Below, piece by piece: positions 57,056 to 63,828 of a stretch of 64,000 bases of DNA. The first letter of the stretch is position 1, and each line of letters starts with the position of its first letter. A program made the position numbers and the translations under genes. This stretch comes from Amphritea sp. GTDB lineage: Bacteria; Pseudomonadota; Gammaproteobacteria; Pseudomonadales; Balneatricaceae. The DNA lies in the NCBI RefSeq assembly GCF_016744155.1, contig NZ_JADGEW010000003.1, positions 1-64,000 of the forward strand, in the 5' to 3' direction. Below the pieces are notes generated by a model, which was given only the letters and a program-made list of their open reading frames with translations, made no database searches and was not told the DNA's origin.

Positions 57056-57370
57056 ATGAAGCTGATGAAGTTTACTTTCGTAATAAGCGTTGTAGTTGTA
57101 CTTTGTGTAGGTGCTTTTCTTTGGAGTTCTTCAAAAGATGAAGAGCTAGAAGGTGTCTATTGCGGCATGTTTAGTGTTTATACGGAGGGAGTTCTTTATT
57201 CACTTAAAAGCTCAGATATCGAATCTGCGCCTGAAACCAAATCTCGCCTTGTTTCGGAACTTCGTACAACAGTTGGTGAACTGGAACGTTGTCACAAAAT
57301 GGAACTTGAGAATCACCAAATCATTATGAAAAGCAGGAAGCTAGCAAATGAATATCTACAAAACTTATAA
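57056..57370 (+). CDS. Cassette 1: small membrane-anchored protein
   Basis: 104 residues: one N-terminal hydrophobic segment (about residues 6-24) then an acidic helical body with two cysteines (VYCGMF; LERCHKM). It looks like an exported or anchored small protein. No family recognised. It is the first gene of the array, starting just after the GTTATAA at 57046, and is followed by attC1 which begins within its stop region. Confidence 0.7.
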   Translation: MKLMKFTFVISVVVVLCVGAFLWSSSKDEELEGVYCGMFSVYTEGVLYSLKSSDIESAPETKSRLVSELRTTVGELERCHKMELENHQIIMKSRKLANEYLQNL

Positions 57371-57439
57371 CAAGGCCATCAAAACTCGCCCTTCGGGCTG
57401 GACGTCGCATGCGCTCCGCCCTTTATGGCGGCGTTAGCC
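57366..57439 (+). repeat. attC site 1
   Basis: Left end TATAACAAGGC, imperfect palindromic body (CGCCCTTCGGGC and CGCTCCGCCCTTTATGGCGG), right end GCGTTAGCC with core GTTAGCC (GTTRRRY). Confidence 0.85.
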
Positions 57440-57464
57440 GTACAACCTATCTATGGAGTTATGG

Positions 57465-57941
57465 ATGAATCCTCCTGATTACACGAAGTATTCAATTCCA
57501 GAGCTATTCCAAGCCTTGGAAGGTATCGACAAAGAGCAGTACAAAGATCGTGTTGTAATAATCGAGAATGAAATTAATTATCGAAAAGAAGCTGGTTATG
57601 TCATTTCAGCTGAGACGTCGGCTTTGTTTAACGAGTCTTCAGTATCTTTTGATGCCATTGCTATGCCTGTTTGGTGGAGTGCATTCTGGAGAACAACAGT
57701 AGCCGAGTGCTTACTTGCTGTTGTGTTCTGGGTGCTACTTGTAGTGAATAGTTTTATCGGAATACCTTCACTTTTTTTGTTTATTTTGTTTGCTCTGGTT
57801 CAGCTGGTCAGTATTCCGTATATCGGAGCTTACTGTATGAGGCAAGCTCTAGTTACCAGGTATAACAATTTCCAAATTTCAATAGTGCCTAATACGGCTA
57901 ACAAATCATTTCAGCTGACCGCTGAAGCGGCGACTGAATGA
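57465..57941 (+). CDS. Cassette 2: two-helix membrane protein
   Basis: 158 residues from the ATG at 57465 (GGAG 6 nt upstream; an ATG at 57453 is in frame). An N-terminal soluble part (YTKYSIPELFQALEGIDKEQYKDRVV) resembles repeat segments of DUF-type cassette proteins, then two membrane helices (about residues 70-110). The C-terminus (PNTANKSFQLTAEAATE) is translated from the attC2 sequence, a common feature of cassette genes. No function recognised. Confidence 0.7.
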   Translation: MNPPDYTKYSIPELFQALEGIDKEQYKDRVVIIENEINYRKEAGYVISAETSALFNESSVSFDAIAMPVWWSAFWRTTVAECLLAVVFWVLLVVNSFIGIPSLFLFILFALVQLVSIPYIGAYCMRQALVTRYNNFQISIVPNTANKSFQLTAEAATE

Positions 57942-57950
57942 GGCGTTAGG
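57897..57950 (+). repeat. attC site 2
   Basis: GCTAACAAAT at the left, palindromic body with CAGC-tgacc-GCTG, and GCGTTAGGT at the right. It starts inside the coding end of cassette gene 2. Confidence 0.8.
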
Positions 57951-57957
57951 TCGCATC

Positions 57958-58248
57958 ATGGAAGAAACTGATATGAAGAAAAAATACTCAGCCTTGCGTG
58001 CAAGATTCATTGCTATAAGCGGAGTCCTCTTTGCTCTGATATGTGTTTGGATTTACGTCAGTAGCTCTGGGCAAGCGGGCTTCATGGGTATTCCAACTGG
58101 TGCATGGCTGTTATCTTTGGTCTTAGCCCTTGTAGTGTATGGCATTTTCTTTTTCCGTTTTTATCGTTGCCCTGGTTGCCTTACACGCTTGCCAAGAGGT
58201 TGGAGAATTAAAAAGTGCCAAAATTGTGGTTGTCATTTAAGTGAGTAG
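57958..58248 (+). CDS. Cassette 3: small membrane protein with zinc-ribbon tail
   Basis: 96 residues (or 91 from the ATG at 57973). Two membrane helices (about 15-33 and 42-65) end in a C-terminal four-cysteine ribbon: CPGC and CQNCGC separated by 16 residues. Such a tail suggests a zinc-binding domain facing the cytoplasm. Function unknown. It fills one cassette between attC2 and attC3. Confidence 0.7.
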   Translation: MEETDMKKKYSALRARFIAISGVLFALICVWIYVSSSGQAGFMGIPTGAWLLSLVLALVVYGIFFFRFYRCPGCLTRLPRGWRIKKCQNCGCHLSE

Positions 58249-58261
58249 CAGATCTATGCAA

Positions 58262-58338
58262 CCTAACAAAAACATCAAAAATCGCCCTTCGGGCTTGGAC
58301 CGTCGCTGCGCTCCGGCCCTTTATGTTGGGCGTTAAAT
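58262..58338 (+). repeat. attC site 3
   Basis: Left end CCTAACAAA, body with CGCCCTTCGGGC and TTGGACCGTCGCT, right end GGGCGTTAAAT. Body nearly identical to attC4. Confidence 0.85.
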
Positions 58339-58374
58339 GTATGTACCTCGTACAAACAATAGGGATGTTGAATT

Positions 58375-58881
58375 ATGAAATTAGTCTTATCGTTTTTAGT
58401 TTTCCTTATTTCGTTTTCCTGCTTTGCTACGTCAAAATCTGCTGTAACCCCACAAGGAAATGTAACTGAATATGGAATCTTCGCTTACACAAGGAATGGT
58501 GGTACTTCATGGGTAAATCCTATATCCACAACACCAATTATCCATGAAGGCACAAAGTCTTTTCTTATTAAGAAATCAAATCAAATCCCTGTAATTAAAT
58601 CTTTATATTTTGCATTCTCTTATAAGCTAAGTGGATTACCTGATGGAGAGGTTCTTTTAGACTGGAGAGTAATACATCCAGAAATGCAGAAGCCTGATGG
58701 CACTACATCAACAGGGTATAGCTATAAGCGGCCGGTCACTGTAAAGAATGGTGTTACTTCCGGTACATCTGGTTACACTTTTGATGAACCTTATGAAATG
58801 GTAAGTGGCGAGTGGCAGTTCATATACAGCTATAAAGGCCAGCAGCTTGTATCCCAAAAATTTTTTACAGTTGAGTCATGA
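58375..58881 (+). CDS. Cassette 4: DUF3859-like secreted protein
   Basis: 168 residues with a signal peptide (about 1-19, ending CFA). The mature beta-rich domain resembles DUF3859: YGIFAYTRNGG..., LYFAFSYKLSGLPDGEVLLDWRVIHPEMQKPDG, and SGYTFDEPYEMVSGEWQFIYSYKGQQLVSQKFF. Function unknown; a secreted beta-sandwich. Signal-bearing small proteins are common cargo of chromosomal integron cassettes. Confidence 0.75.
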   Translation: MKLVLSFLVFLISFSCFATSKSAVTPQGNVTEYGIFAYTRNGGTSWVNPISTTPIIHEGTKSFLIKKSNQIPVIKSLYFAFSYKLSGLPDGEVLLDWRVIHPEMQKPDGTTSTGYSYKRPVTVKNGVTSGTSGYTFDEPYEMVSGEWQFIYSYKGQQLVSQKFFTVES

Positions 58882-58889
58882 TTGAAACA

Positions 58890-58966
58890 TTTAACAATAA
58901 CATTAAAAATCGCCTTTCGGGCTTGGACCGTCGCTACGCTCCGGCCCTTTATGTTGGGCGTTAGGC
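58890..58966 (+). repeat. attC site 4
   Basis: Left end TTTAACAATAAC, body near-identical to attC3 (TCGGGCTTGGACCGTCGCTA), right end GGGCGTTAGGC. Confidence 0.85.
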
Positions 58967-58975
58967 ATATGAAAT

Positions 58976-59689
58976 ATGATCTCTGATCGAATAGATAAAT
59001 TAATTTTTATCAATGAGGGAGTAATAAGCGACTACTTTATTGTTGATCAAAATTGGCAAATTCTAGCGCCACTGCTAAAGGATGAAAATATTTACTCAAG
59101 ATGGGATCATTCATATGGAGTAGATGGCGTAAATGTTATCCGCATAGCTTTATACACCAGAATAATTAGTGAGTTGCATTCCATATTATTTGATAACGAT
59201 AAAAAATCTGGAAGTATCAAGAATGTAATTGTTGGCCTTCAGGATAAAGGTGTCATCAAAGAGTTGCGGAAAAGGTTCTGTTCTCCAAGTGGAGTGAATG
59301 TTGTCGGAGAATACTCTGAAAGTGAAACTCAAAGAATAATTGAGAATATTCAGCTCGAAGATATAAAGAGAAAAGAAGAGGCATTTGATCGAATTCTCCC
59401 GGAAGTTATTACTAGCTACGAAAATCTAGAAACATCTGAGTTAGCTGTACGTATCAAGACCGCAAGGGATAAAATCTATGCTCACAAAGAGATACGAACG
59501 ATTGATGGTGAAAGGAAGTACTATGATGCATCTGATCTTGGGTTACAGTATGACGATGCAGAACAACTAATTGGTGAAGCAAAAAAGCTTATTTTTAACG
59601 CAAATATTTTGCTAACAAACTCTTCTTATTCACTAGATAGCTTTTTAAATCATCACAAGAAAGTAGCGAATGAGTACTGGGCGAGATAA
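58976..59689 (+). CDS. Cassette 5: HEPN/AbiU2-like protein
   Basis: A 237-residue soluble, mostly helical protein. The motif RDKIYAHKEI (about residue 163) is R-x5-H, matching the Rx4-6H signature of HEPN RNase domains; the context resembles the AbiU2 HEPN family: IALYTRIISELHSILFDND in the middle and SELAVRIKTARDKIYAHKE. A defence or toxin role is an inference; no antitoxin gene follows in the same cassette. Strong AT-richness is visible. Confidence 0.6.
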   Translation: MISDRIDKLIFINEGVISDYFIVDQNWQILAPLLKDENIYSRWDHSYGVDGVNVIRIALYTRIISELHSILFDNDKKSGSIKNVIVGLQDKGVIKELRKRFCSPSGVNVVGEYSESETQRIIENIQLEDIKRKEEAFDRILPEVITSYENLETSELAVRIKTARDKIYAHKEIRTIDGERKYYDASDLGLQYDDAEQLIGEAKKLIFNANILLTNSSYSLDSFLNHHKKVANEYWAR

Positions 59690-59690
59690 T

Positions 59691-59763
59691 GCTTAACAAG
59701 GTGCTTCATCGGAAAAACTACTCGCTCGCGCTCGCATTTTTCCGCTGAGCAAGGCGTTATAAG
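59691..59763 (+). repeat. attC site 5
   Basis: Left end GCTTAACAAGG, body GGAAAAA / TTTTTCC enclosing a CTCGC-rich loop, right end GGCGTTATAAG. Confidence 0.8.
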
Positions 59764-59771
59764 TCATAGCT

Positions 59772-60167
59772 ATGATCACCAAACTCACAGATATTGGATT
59801 TAAGAAAGTTGGTCGCTGGTTTCTGGATAACGAAGCGCCAGAATTAGAGCTATTTGCTGAGGCTGAATCGGCAAATATACTCTACTGCTTTGTCGTCGAT
59901 GGCGTACCTAAATACATTGGAAAGACCACTCAGCGGCTTAAAAAAAGAATGTATGGCTATCGCAAACCGGCAGCAACGCAGAGCACGAACATACGAAACA
60001 ATAAGTCTTTAAAATTAGCGCTATCCCAGGGATTGAAAGTTGATCTTTATGCTCTACCTGACCATGGTTTGCTTCACTTCGGCACATTTCATCTCAACCT
60101 CGCAGCTGGCCTTGAAGACAGCATCGTTTCAAGCCTACAACCAGAATGGAACGCGGTGGGTAAATGA
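59772..60167 (+). CDS. Cassette 6: GIY-YIG-like nuclease-fold protein
   Basis: 131 residues. The stretch ILYCFVVDGVPKYIGKTTQRLKKRMYGYRK (in two parts) matches a GIY-YIG core: first strand YCFVV, then KYIGKT, then catalytic-type Arg. A later acidic residue in LEDSIVSSLQPEWN would be the metal ligand. The fold is plausible but activity is unknown. No helicase or partner gene accompanies it. Confidence 0.65.
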   Translation: MITKLTDIGFKKVGRWFLDNEAPELELFAEAESANILYCFVVDGVPKYIGKTTQRLKKRMYGYRKPAATQSTNIRNNKSLKLALSQGLKVDLYALPDHGLLHFGTFHLNLAAGLEDSIVSSLQPEWNAVGK

Positions 60168-60168
60168 C

Positions 60169-60258
60169 TTATAACAAATCAATTAACTGCCGCCAGCAAG
60201 CTGGTTCGGAACTCCAAACTGCTGCGCAGTTTTCCGTCCCGTTATTGCAGCGTTAGAC
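60169..60258 (+). repeat. attC site 6
   Basis: Left end TTATAACAAAT, body with AACTGC-tgc-GCAGTT, right end GCGTTAGAC. Longest of the sites. Confidence 0.8.
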
Positions 60259-60282
60259 CTCAACCGTCAAAGGTAGTCATAG

Positions 60283-60735
60283 ATGATCGATAAAGGCAGA
60301 ATTCCCAAAGAGCTTCTAGCGATATTAGAAGAAAACATTAAAGGACGAATCGACGACATTATTTTTCCTCCTCCTGTATTTGATGCGATGAAAGGAGAGG
60401 TGATTAGTTATGACGCCGAGAATAAAGTATTGGTCAATAGATTCCCCATATTAAACGAACACTTGAATCCATACGGGGGCATGCAGGGAGGTATCGTCTC
60501 TGCGGCCGTCGATAATACAATTGGCCCATTGAGTATGCTGGTTTCACCTCCTAATTTTACGCGCTACATGGAAATGAAATATGCAAAAGTTGTTACTCCG
60601 GATCTTGGCTATATCTATGTGACAGCAAGGTTTATTGAGAAAAAGAAACGACAACTGTTTTTTGAAGCGACTGTCGAAGATAAAGATGGCAATAAGCTAG
60701 CTTCTGCAAAATCTACACATTGGGTTATTGATTGA
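60283..60735 (+). CDS. Cassette 7: hotdog-fold thioesterase
   Basis: A 150-residue PaaI-type hotdog protein: NPYGGMQGGIVSAAVDNTIGPL holds the catalytic loop (Gly-rich, Asp), followed by YMEMKYAKVV and a C-terminal ATVEDKDGNKLASAKSTHWV. It starts after attC6, but no attC follows it before the flanking inverted repeat, so its cassette end has been lost or it was truncated at the array edge. Confidence 0.8.
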   Translation: MIDKGRIPKELLAILEENIKGRIDDIIFPPPVFDAMKGEVISYDAENKVLVNRFPILNEHLNPYGGMQGGIVSAAVDNTIGPLSMLVSPPNFTRYMEMKYAKVVTPDLGYIYVTARFIEKKKRQLFFEATVEDKDGNKLASAKSTHWVID

Positions 60736-61176
60736 ATAAATGGGAATAGGTTTATTTACTGTGATAAACGGGAGCAGTGGAACCAAAGAGGGGTAGAGTA
60801 AATTTCTCCTACCTTTAATTGTTGGGTTTTACAGGATGGAGTTGTTTCTTTGGATAATTGCAAATAGCTCTATACAAGAGGTTGGCACGGACCATATTCC
60901 CCTCTGTGTAGCTGAGCATTGCAGCTTAGAAACGGATTAAGCGAGGACTGTCTGAGTCCGTTTTTTGGACGAGTTCCACAGCGCCGTTTCTAAGCGAAAC
61001 GCGCAGGGAAGTCGGCGTAGCCGGCCAAACAGCGGGTGCGGTTTTAGATTGTTAAGACTTTTGGGCGCCCAAAAGTCTTAACCCGCCCAGCAAGGCGGAA
61101 CGTTAAGGTTAAAAGTACTGCATCAAAGATTAATGGATAAAAGGGTCGGTTAGATTTTATCTAGCTCTAACACTAC
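60736..61176. other. Right junction of the attC array, palindrome-rich
   Basis: No gene. It holds GGGGTAGAGT (60790) in direct repeat with the left junction; a 12-bp stem GCTTAGAAACGG (60924-60935) / CCGTTTCTAAGC (60984-60995), enclosing GGACT-gtctg-AGTCC followed by GT6 (terminator-like); and the inverted-repeat element with a 32-bp perfect palindrome (61051-61082). Confidence 0.55.
61029..61130 (-). repeat. Palindrome-bearing inverted-repeat element, right copy
   Basis: Read on the minus strand it repeats the blocks of 56530-56645 in the same order (ATCTTTG, GCAGTACTT, TTCCGCCTTGC, GGGCG, CTTAACAATCTAAA, CCGC-CCC-CTGT). In place of the left copy's hairpin it has a perfect 32-bp palindrome at 61051-61082. 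Confidence 0.65.
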
Positions 61177-61785
61177 TCAGCTTTCCAGCTGAGCAGCCTG
61201 ATTTACCAATTCTGGCAGGCTTTCTGCCCGCATTTTGCTCATCACTCTGGAACGATGAACTTCAACGGTTTTTGGACTGATGCCTAGTTCTTCAGCGATC
61301 TCACGGTTGGCTTTGCCGGATACAACTAGCGCCATCACTTCACGCTCGCGACGGCTTAAGCTGCCGTAGAGTTTTACGATCTGTTCCTGCTGTTGCTGGT
61401 CGGCAAACATGGTGTCCGCTTTTTTCAGAGCGTTCTGCACCAATGGAATCAACACTTCATCGTCAAAGGGTTTTTCCAGGAAGTCGATTGCGCCGTTCTT
61501 CATCGCAGTGACGGCCATGGGAATATCGCCGTGGCCGCTAAGTACGATGATGGGCAGGTTAATTTCCCGCTCCAGCATGATCTGTTGCAGCGCGAGACCG
61601 TTTATTTCAGGCATCCGTACATCAAGCAACATACAGCCTTTGTCGCCTTTATAGTTGCTTAGGAAATCCCGAGCCGAAGAGAAACTCTCAACGGGCAGGT
61701 CATCACTTTCCAGTAGCCATTGCATGGAATCACGAAAATCATCATCGTCATCAACTATAAAAACGGTACCGTTATATCTGCTCAT
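61177..61785 (-). CDS. FixJ-family response regulator
   Basis: A 202-residue regulator: receiver domain with acidic pocket VFIVDDDDDF, phospho-acceptor Asp55 in LLDVRMPEI, Thr/Ser switch in IIVLSGHGDIP and Lys in DFLEKPFDDE; LuxR-type helix-turn-helix LSRREREVMALVVSGKANREIAEELGISPKTVEVH at about 140-175. It lies 12 bp after the histidine kinase gene on the same strand and is surely its partner. Confidence 0.94.
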   Translation of the reverse strand: MSRYNGTVFIVDDDDDFRDSMQWLLESDDLPVESFSSARDFLSNYKGDKGCMLLDVRMPEINGLALQQIMLEREINLPIIVLSGHGDIPMAVTAMKNGAIDFLEKPFDDEVLIPLVQNALKKADTMFADQQQQEQIVKLYGSLSRREREVMALVVSGKANREIAEELGISPKTVEVHRSRVMSKMRAESLPELVNQAAQLES

Positions 61786-61797
61786 TTCTGTTCGGTC

Positions 61798-63312
61798 CTA
61801 TCCTTTCGCAGGAATTTTTATATAAAACTGGGTGCCTGTTTTGCCGTCACTTTCCGCCCATAACTGGCCACCGTGTGCCTCGATAATGGTACGGGAGATT
61901 GATAATCCCATTCCAAGGCCGGTAGATTTGGAGGTAAAGAAGGGCTCAAACAGTTTTTCTAATACCTCAGTGCTGATGCCGTTGGCATGGTCAGCCACTG
62001 ATATATAGACATAATCTTTTGCTTTGCGGGTGCTAATAATAACGGGTCGATGGCTTTTTTCACAGCCGTTATAGGCTTCGATTGCGTTACGGATCAGATT
62101 AACCAGTACCTGCTCGATCTGAATCTTATCGGCGACGATAAGCAGTGAGCCACTTTCTAAGCCAAATTCAAAGGTGGTGTTGTGGTCCAGGGCTTCCTGT
62201 TTCAGAAACTCTGCAATCTCCTGGCAGCTTTCGTTAAGGGAAAACTCCATCCGCTGATACTCAGTTTTTTTGACGAAACTACGCATCCTTTTGACTATTT
62301 CGGCCGCCCGTTTAGCTTGTCGGGTAATCAGCTCCATCGATCTGCCGATCTCTTCGACAGAGGTGATACGGCCCTCTTCAATGCGTCGCATTGAGCCACG
62401 GCAGTAGTTGAGAATGGCCGCCAGCGGTTGGTTGATCTCATGGGCCAGGCCAGATGCCATTTCGCCTACAGAGAGCAGTCGTGCGATATGCGCCATCTCT
62501 AGCTGGTTTCGCTTCATCTCATCTTCAGCTTTACGCCGCAGGGTAATATCCCGGCCGATAATTGAGTAGTACTCAACCTGCATATCATCGTTCAGGTTAC
62601 GGTGGGCTATGACTTCTCGTATCTCAGCAGTCCGGTCTCTGCCGGAGGGGAGCTGCATCTTAATGCTGCCATACCAGGTGCCATGGGTGGAGGCATGGCT
62701 CAGCGCATCTTGCACCAGAGACGCGAAAATTTTGGGTTCAAACATCTGTTCCAGATAGAACACCACCGGGTTTTCTTTTTCGGTACCCAGGGTGATGTAG
62801 GTGGCCTCATTCATATAGGTCAGCTGCATCGTTTTATGATTACAGAACATGATCATATCGGAAGATGATTCGACAACTCTGGCCAAACGACGGGTTGCCT
62901 GCTGAGCCAAAGTTTGTTCGGTAACGTCACGGGATACGCAAACCACTTCTATCGGTTTGCCCTCGGCATCCCTTAATGTGCGGCTGGTGGTTTCGAGCCA
63001 GATATAGTGGCCGTTTTTGTGCTTGTAGCGGTAAACGTTGGTGTACATCCCTTTACGATAACGAACTGAATCAGAGCGTTTGATCAGGTTATCGGCATCT
63101 TCAGGATGAAACAGGTCGTAACCGGCTGTGCCTATCATCTCTTCAACGGTATAGCCGAGCATCCGTTCAACTGCCGGGCTGACATCCAGGAATGTCCACT
63201 CGGTTGTGGGGGTATGACGGGAGATCATGTCGGTGGACTGCTCTACGAGAAAGCGGGAGCGCTCTCCCTCGTCCATATCACTGATCGCTTTCAGATCTTG
63301 TTCTATACTCAT
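61798..63312 (-). CDS. PAS-domain sensor histidine kinase (FixL-like)
   Basis: A 504-residue cytoplasmic kinase with no clear membrane helix. Two PAS domains (about 15-125 and 140-258) precede the phospho-acceptor motif GLAHEINQPLAAILNYCRGS (His near 295) and a HATPase domain (N box LVNLIRNAIEAY, G1 VADHANGI, F/G2 FEPFFTSKSTGLGMGLSIS). FixL heme-pocket residues are not recognisable. Together with the FixJ-type regulator it forms a two-component system; the next gene upstream, read the other way, is an acyl-CoA synthetase and may be a target. Confidence 0.93.
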   Translation of the reverse strand: MSIEQDLKAISDMDEGERSRFLVEQSTDMISRHTPTTEWTFLDVSPAVERMLGYTVEEMIGTAGYDLFHPEDADNLIKRSDSVRYRKGMYTNVYRYKHKNGHYIWLETTSRTLRDAEGKPIEVVCVSRDVTEQTLAQQATRRLARVVESSSDMIMFCNHKTMQLTYMNEATYITLGTEKENPVVFYLEQMFEPKIFASLVQDALSHASTHGTWYGSIKMQLPSGRDRTAEIREVIAHRNLNDDMQVEYYSIIGRDITLRRKAEDEMKRNQLEMAHIARLLSVGEMASGLAHEINQPLAAILNYCRGSMRRIEEGRITSVEEIGRSMELITRQAKRAAEIVKRMRSFVKKTEYQRMEFSLNESCQEIAEFLKQEALDHNTTFEFGLESGSLLIVADKIQIEQVLVNLIRNAIEAYNGCEKSHRPVIISTRKAKDYVYISVADHANGISTEVLEKLFEPFFTSKSTGLGMGLSISRTIIEAHGGQLWAESDGKTGTQFYIKIPAKG

Positions 63313-63517
63313 TGAGTCTGGGTAAACCCCTTAATAATCTCTGGCAGGGATGGCCCCCCGAGAGCGTTTGACTTAAGACTTACTTATTTAATCAGGGTAA
63401 TTACGTATTATAGTTGATGCAATAAGTGTAAACCCTTATCTGGGTGTTAGGTTGAGTTATTTTGTAAGATAGGCTCAAGGAAGGAGCGAATAAGTCTAAT
63501 GTGTTCTCTGCGGACAT

Positions 63518-63599
63518 TAGAACGATCATATGCGCGAAAGACAGCGCTGCGAATGTCTGGACCTTTTCAAGCAGTCTGACAAAGCATATGATCGTTCTA
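63518..63599. repeat. 82-bp inverted repeat / hairpin
   Basis: Perfect 16-bp arms TAGAACGATCATATGC and GCATATGATCGTTCTA around a 50-nt loop that has further partial pairing (GCGCTGC with GCAGTC). Not followed by a T tract, so not a normal terminator. Confidence 0.75.
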
Positions 63600-63669
63600 G
63601 TGCTCGCCCTTCGGGGTTTTCAGAGAAGCCGGAGCTCAGTGTTAACAATTTTCGACGTACAACCGGTAC

Positions 63670-63712
63670 GCCTGTAATTGTTGCCTTGATCTCCAGTTTC
63701 TCTGAAATCCAG
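63670..63712. repeat. Copy 2 of the dispersed repeat
   Basis: Matches 52841-52882 (shared core TGCCTTGATCTCCAG). It lies 159 bp upstream of the acyl-CoA synthetase start at 63829. Minus-strand translations of the two copies are also similar (SE-K/R-LEIKA). Confidence 0.55.
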
Positions 63713-63828
63713 AGGCGCATGGGACTTGTTCGTTCCTTCCCTAATATACGACTAATGAAAACGCTTAATAATAACAATGCTATGGTTTCAGGTTAAACCG
63801 GACCTGGCGATTTTCAGGGCAACCAACT

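Larger units (their letters stand above)
57046..60735 (+). mobile_element. CALIN-type integron cassette array (no integrase)
   Basis: Seven small plus-strand genes are each separated by a 54-90 bp site with attC architecture (six sites listed separately). Sites 1, 3 and 4 are near-identical over their body (CGCCCTTCGGGC...TTGGACCGTCGCT), as in chromosomal integron arrays; sites 2, 5 and 6 differ. No tyrosine recombinase or attI is in the window, and the sigma gene and the FixLJ genes flank it. Last gene (60283-60735) has no attC after it. Cassette genes look more AT-rich than their neighbours. Confidence 0.85.
63313..63828. promoter_or_regulatory. Intergenic control region with large palindrome and repeat
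   Basis: No convincing gene. Seen: GTAAACCC at about 63323 and 63429; an 8-bp stem TCTAATGT (63495) / ACATTAGA (63521); a 16-bp perfect inverted repeat TAGAACGATCATATGC (63518-63533) / GCATATGATCGTTCTA (63584-63599); and the dispersed repeat copy at 63670-63712. The region separates the divergent kinase and synthetase genes. Confidence 0.5.

Noticed and set aside
56844-57059. 71-codon frame before cassette 1
   Set aside because: It overlaps a palindrome-rich junction, overlaps the start of the cassette 1 gene and has no clear Shine-Dalgarno or family resemblance.
63530-63796. 88-codon plus-strand frame upstream of the last gene
   Set aside because: It runs through the large inverted repeat and the dispersed repeat and has a low-complexity composition; read as spacer.
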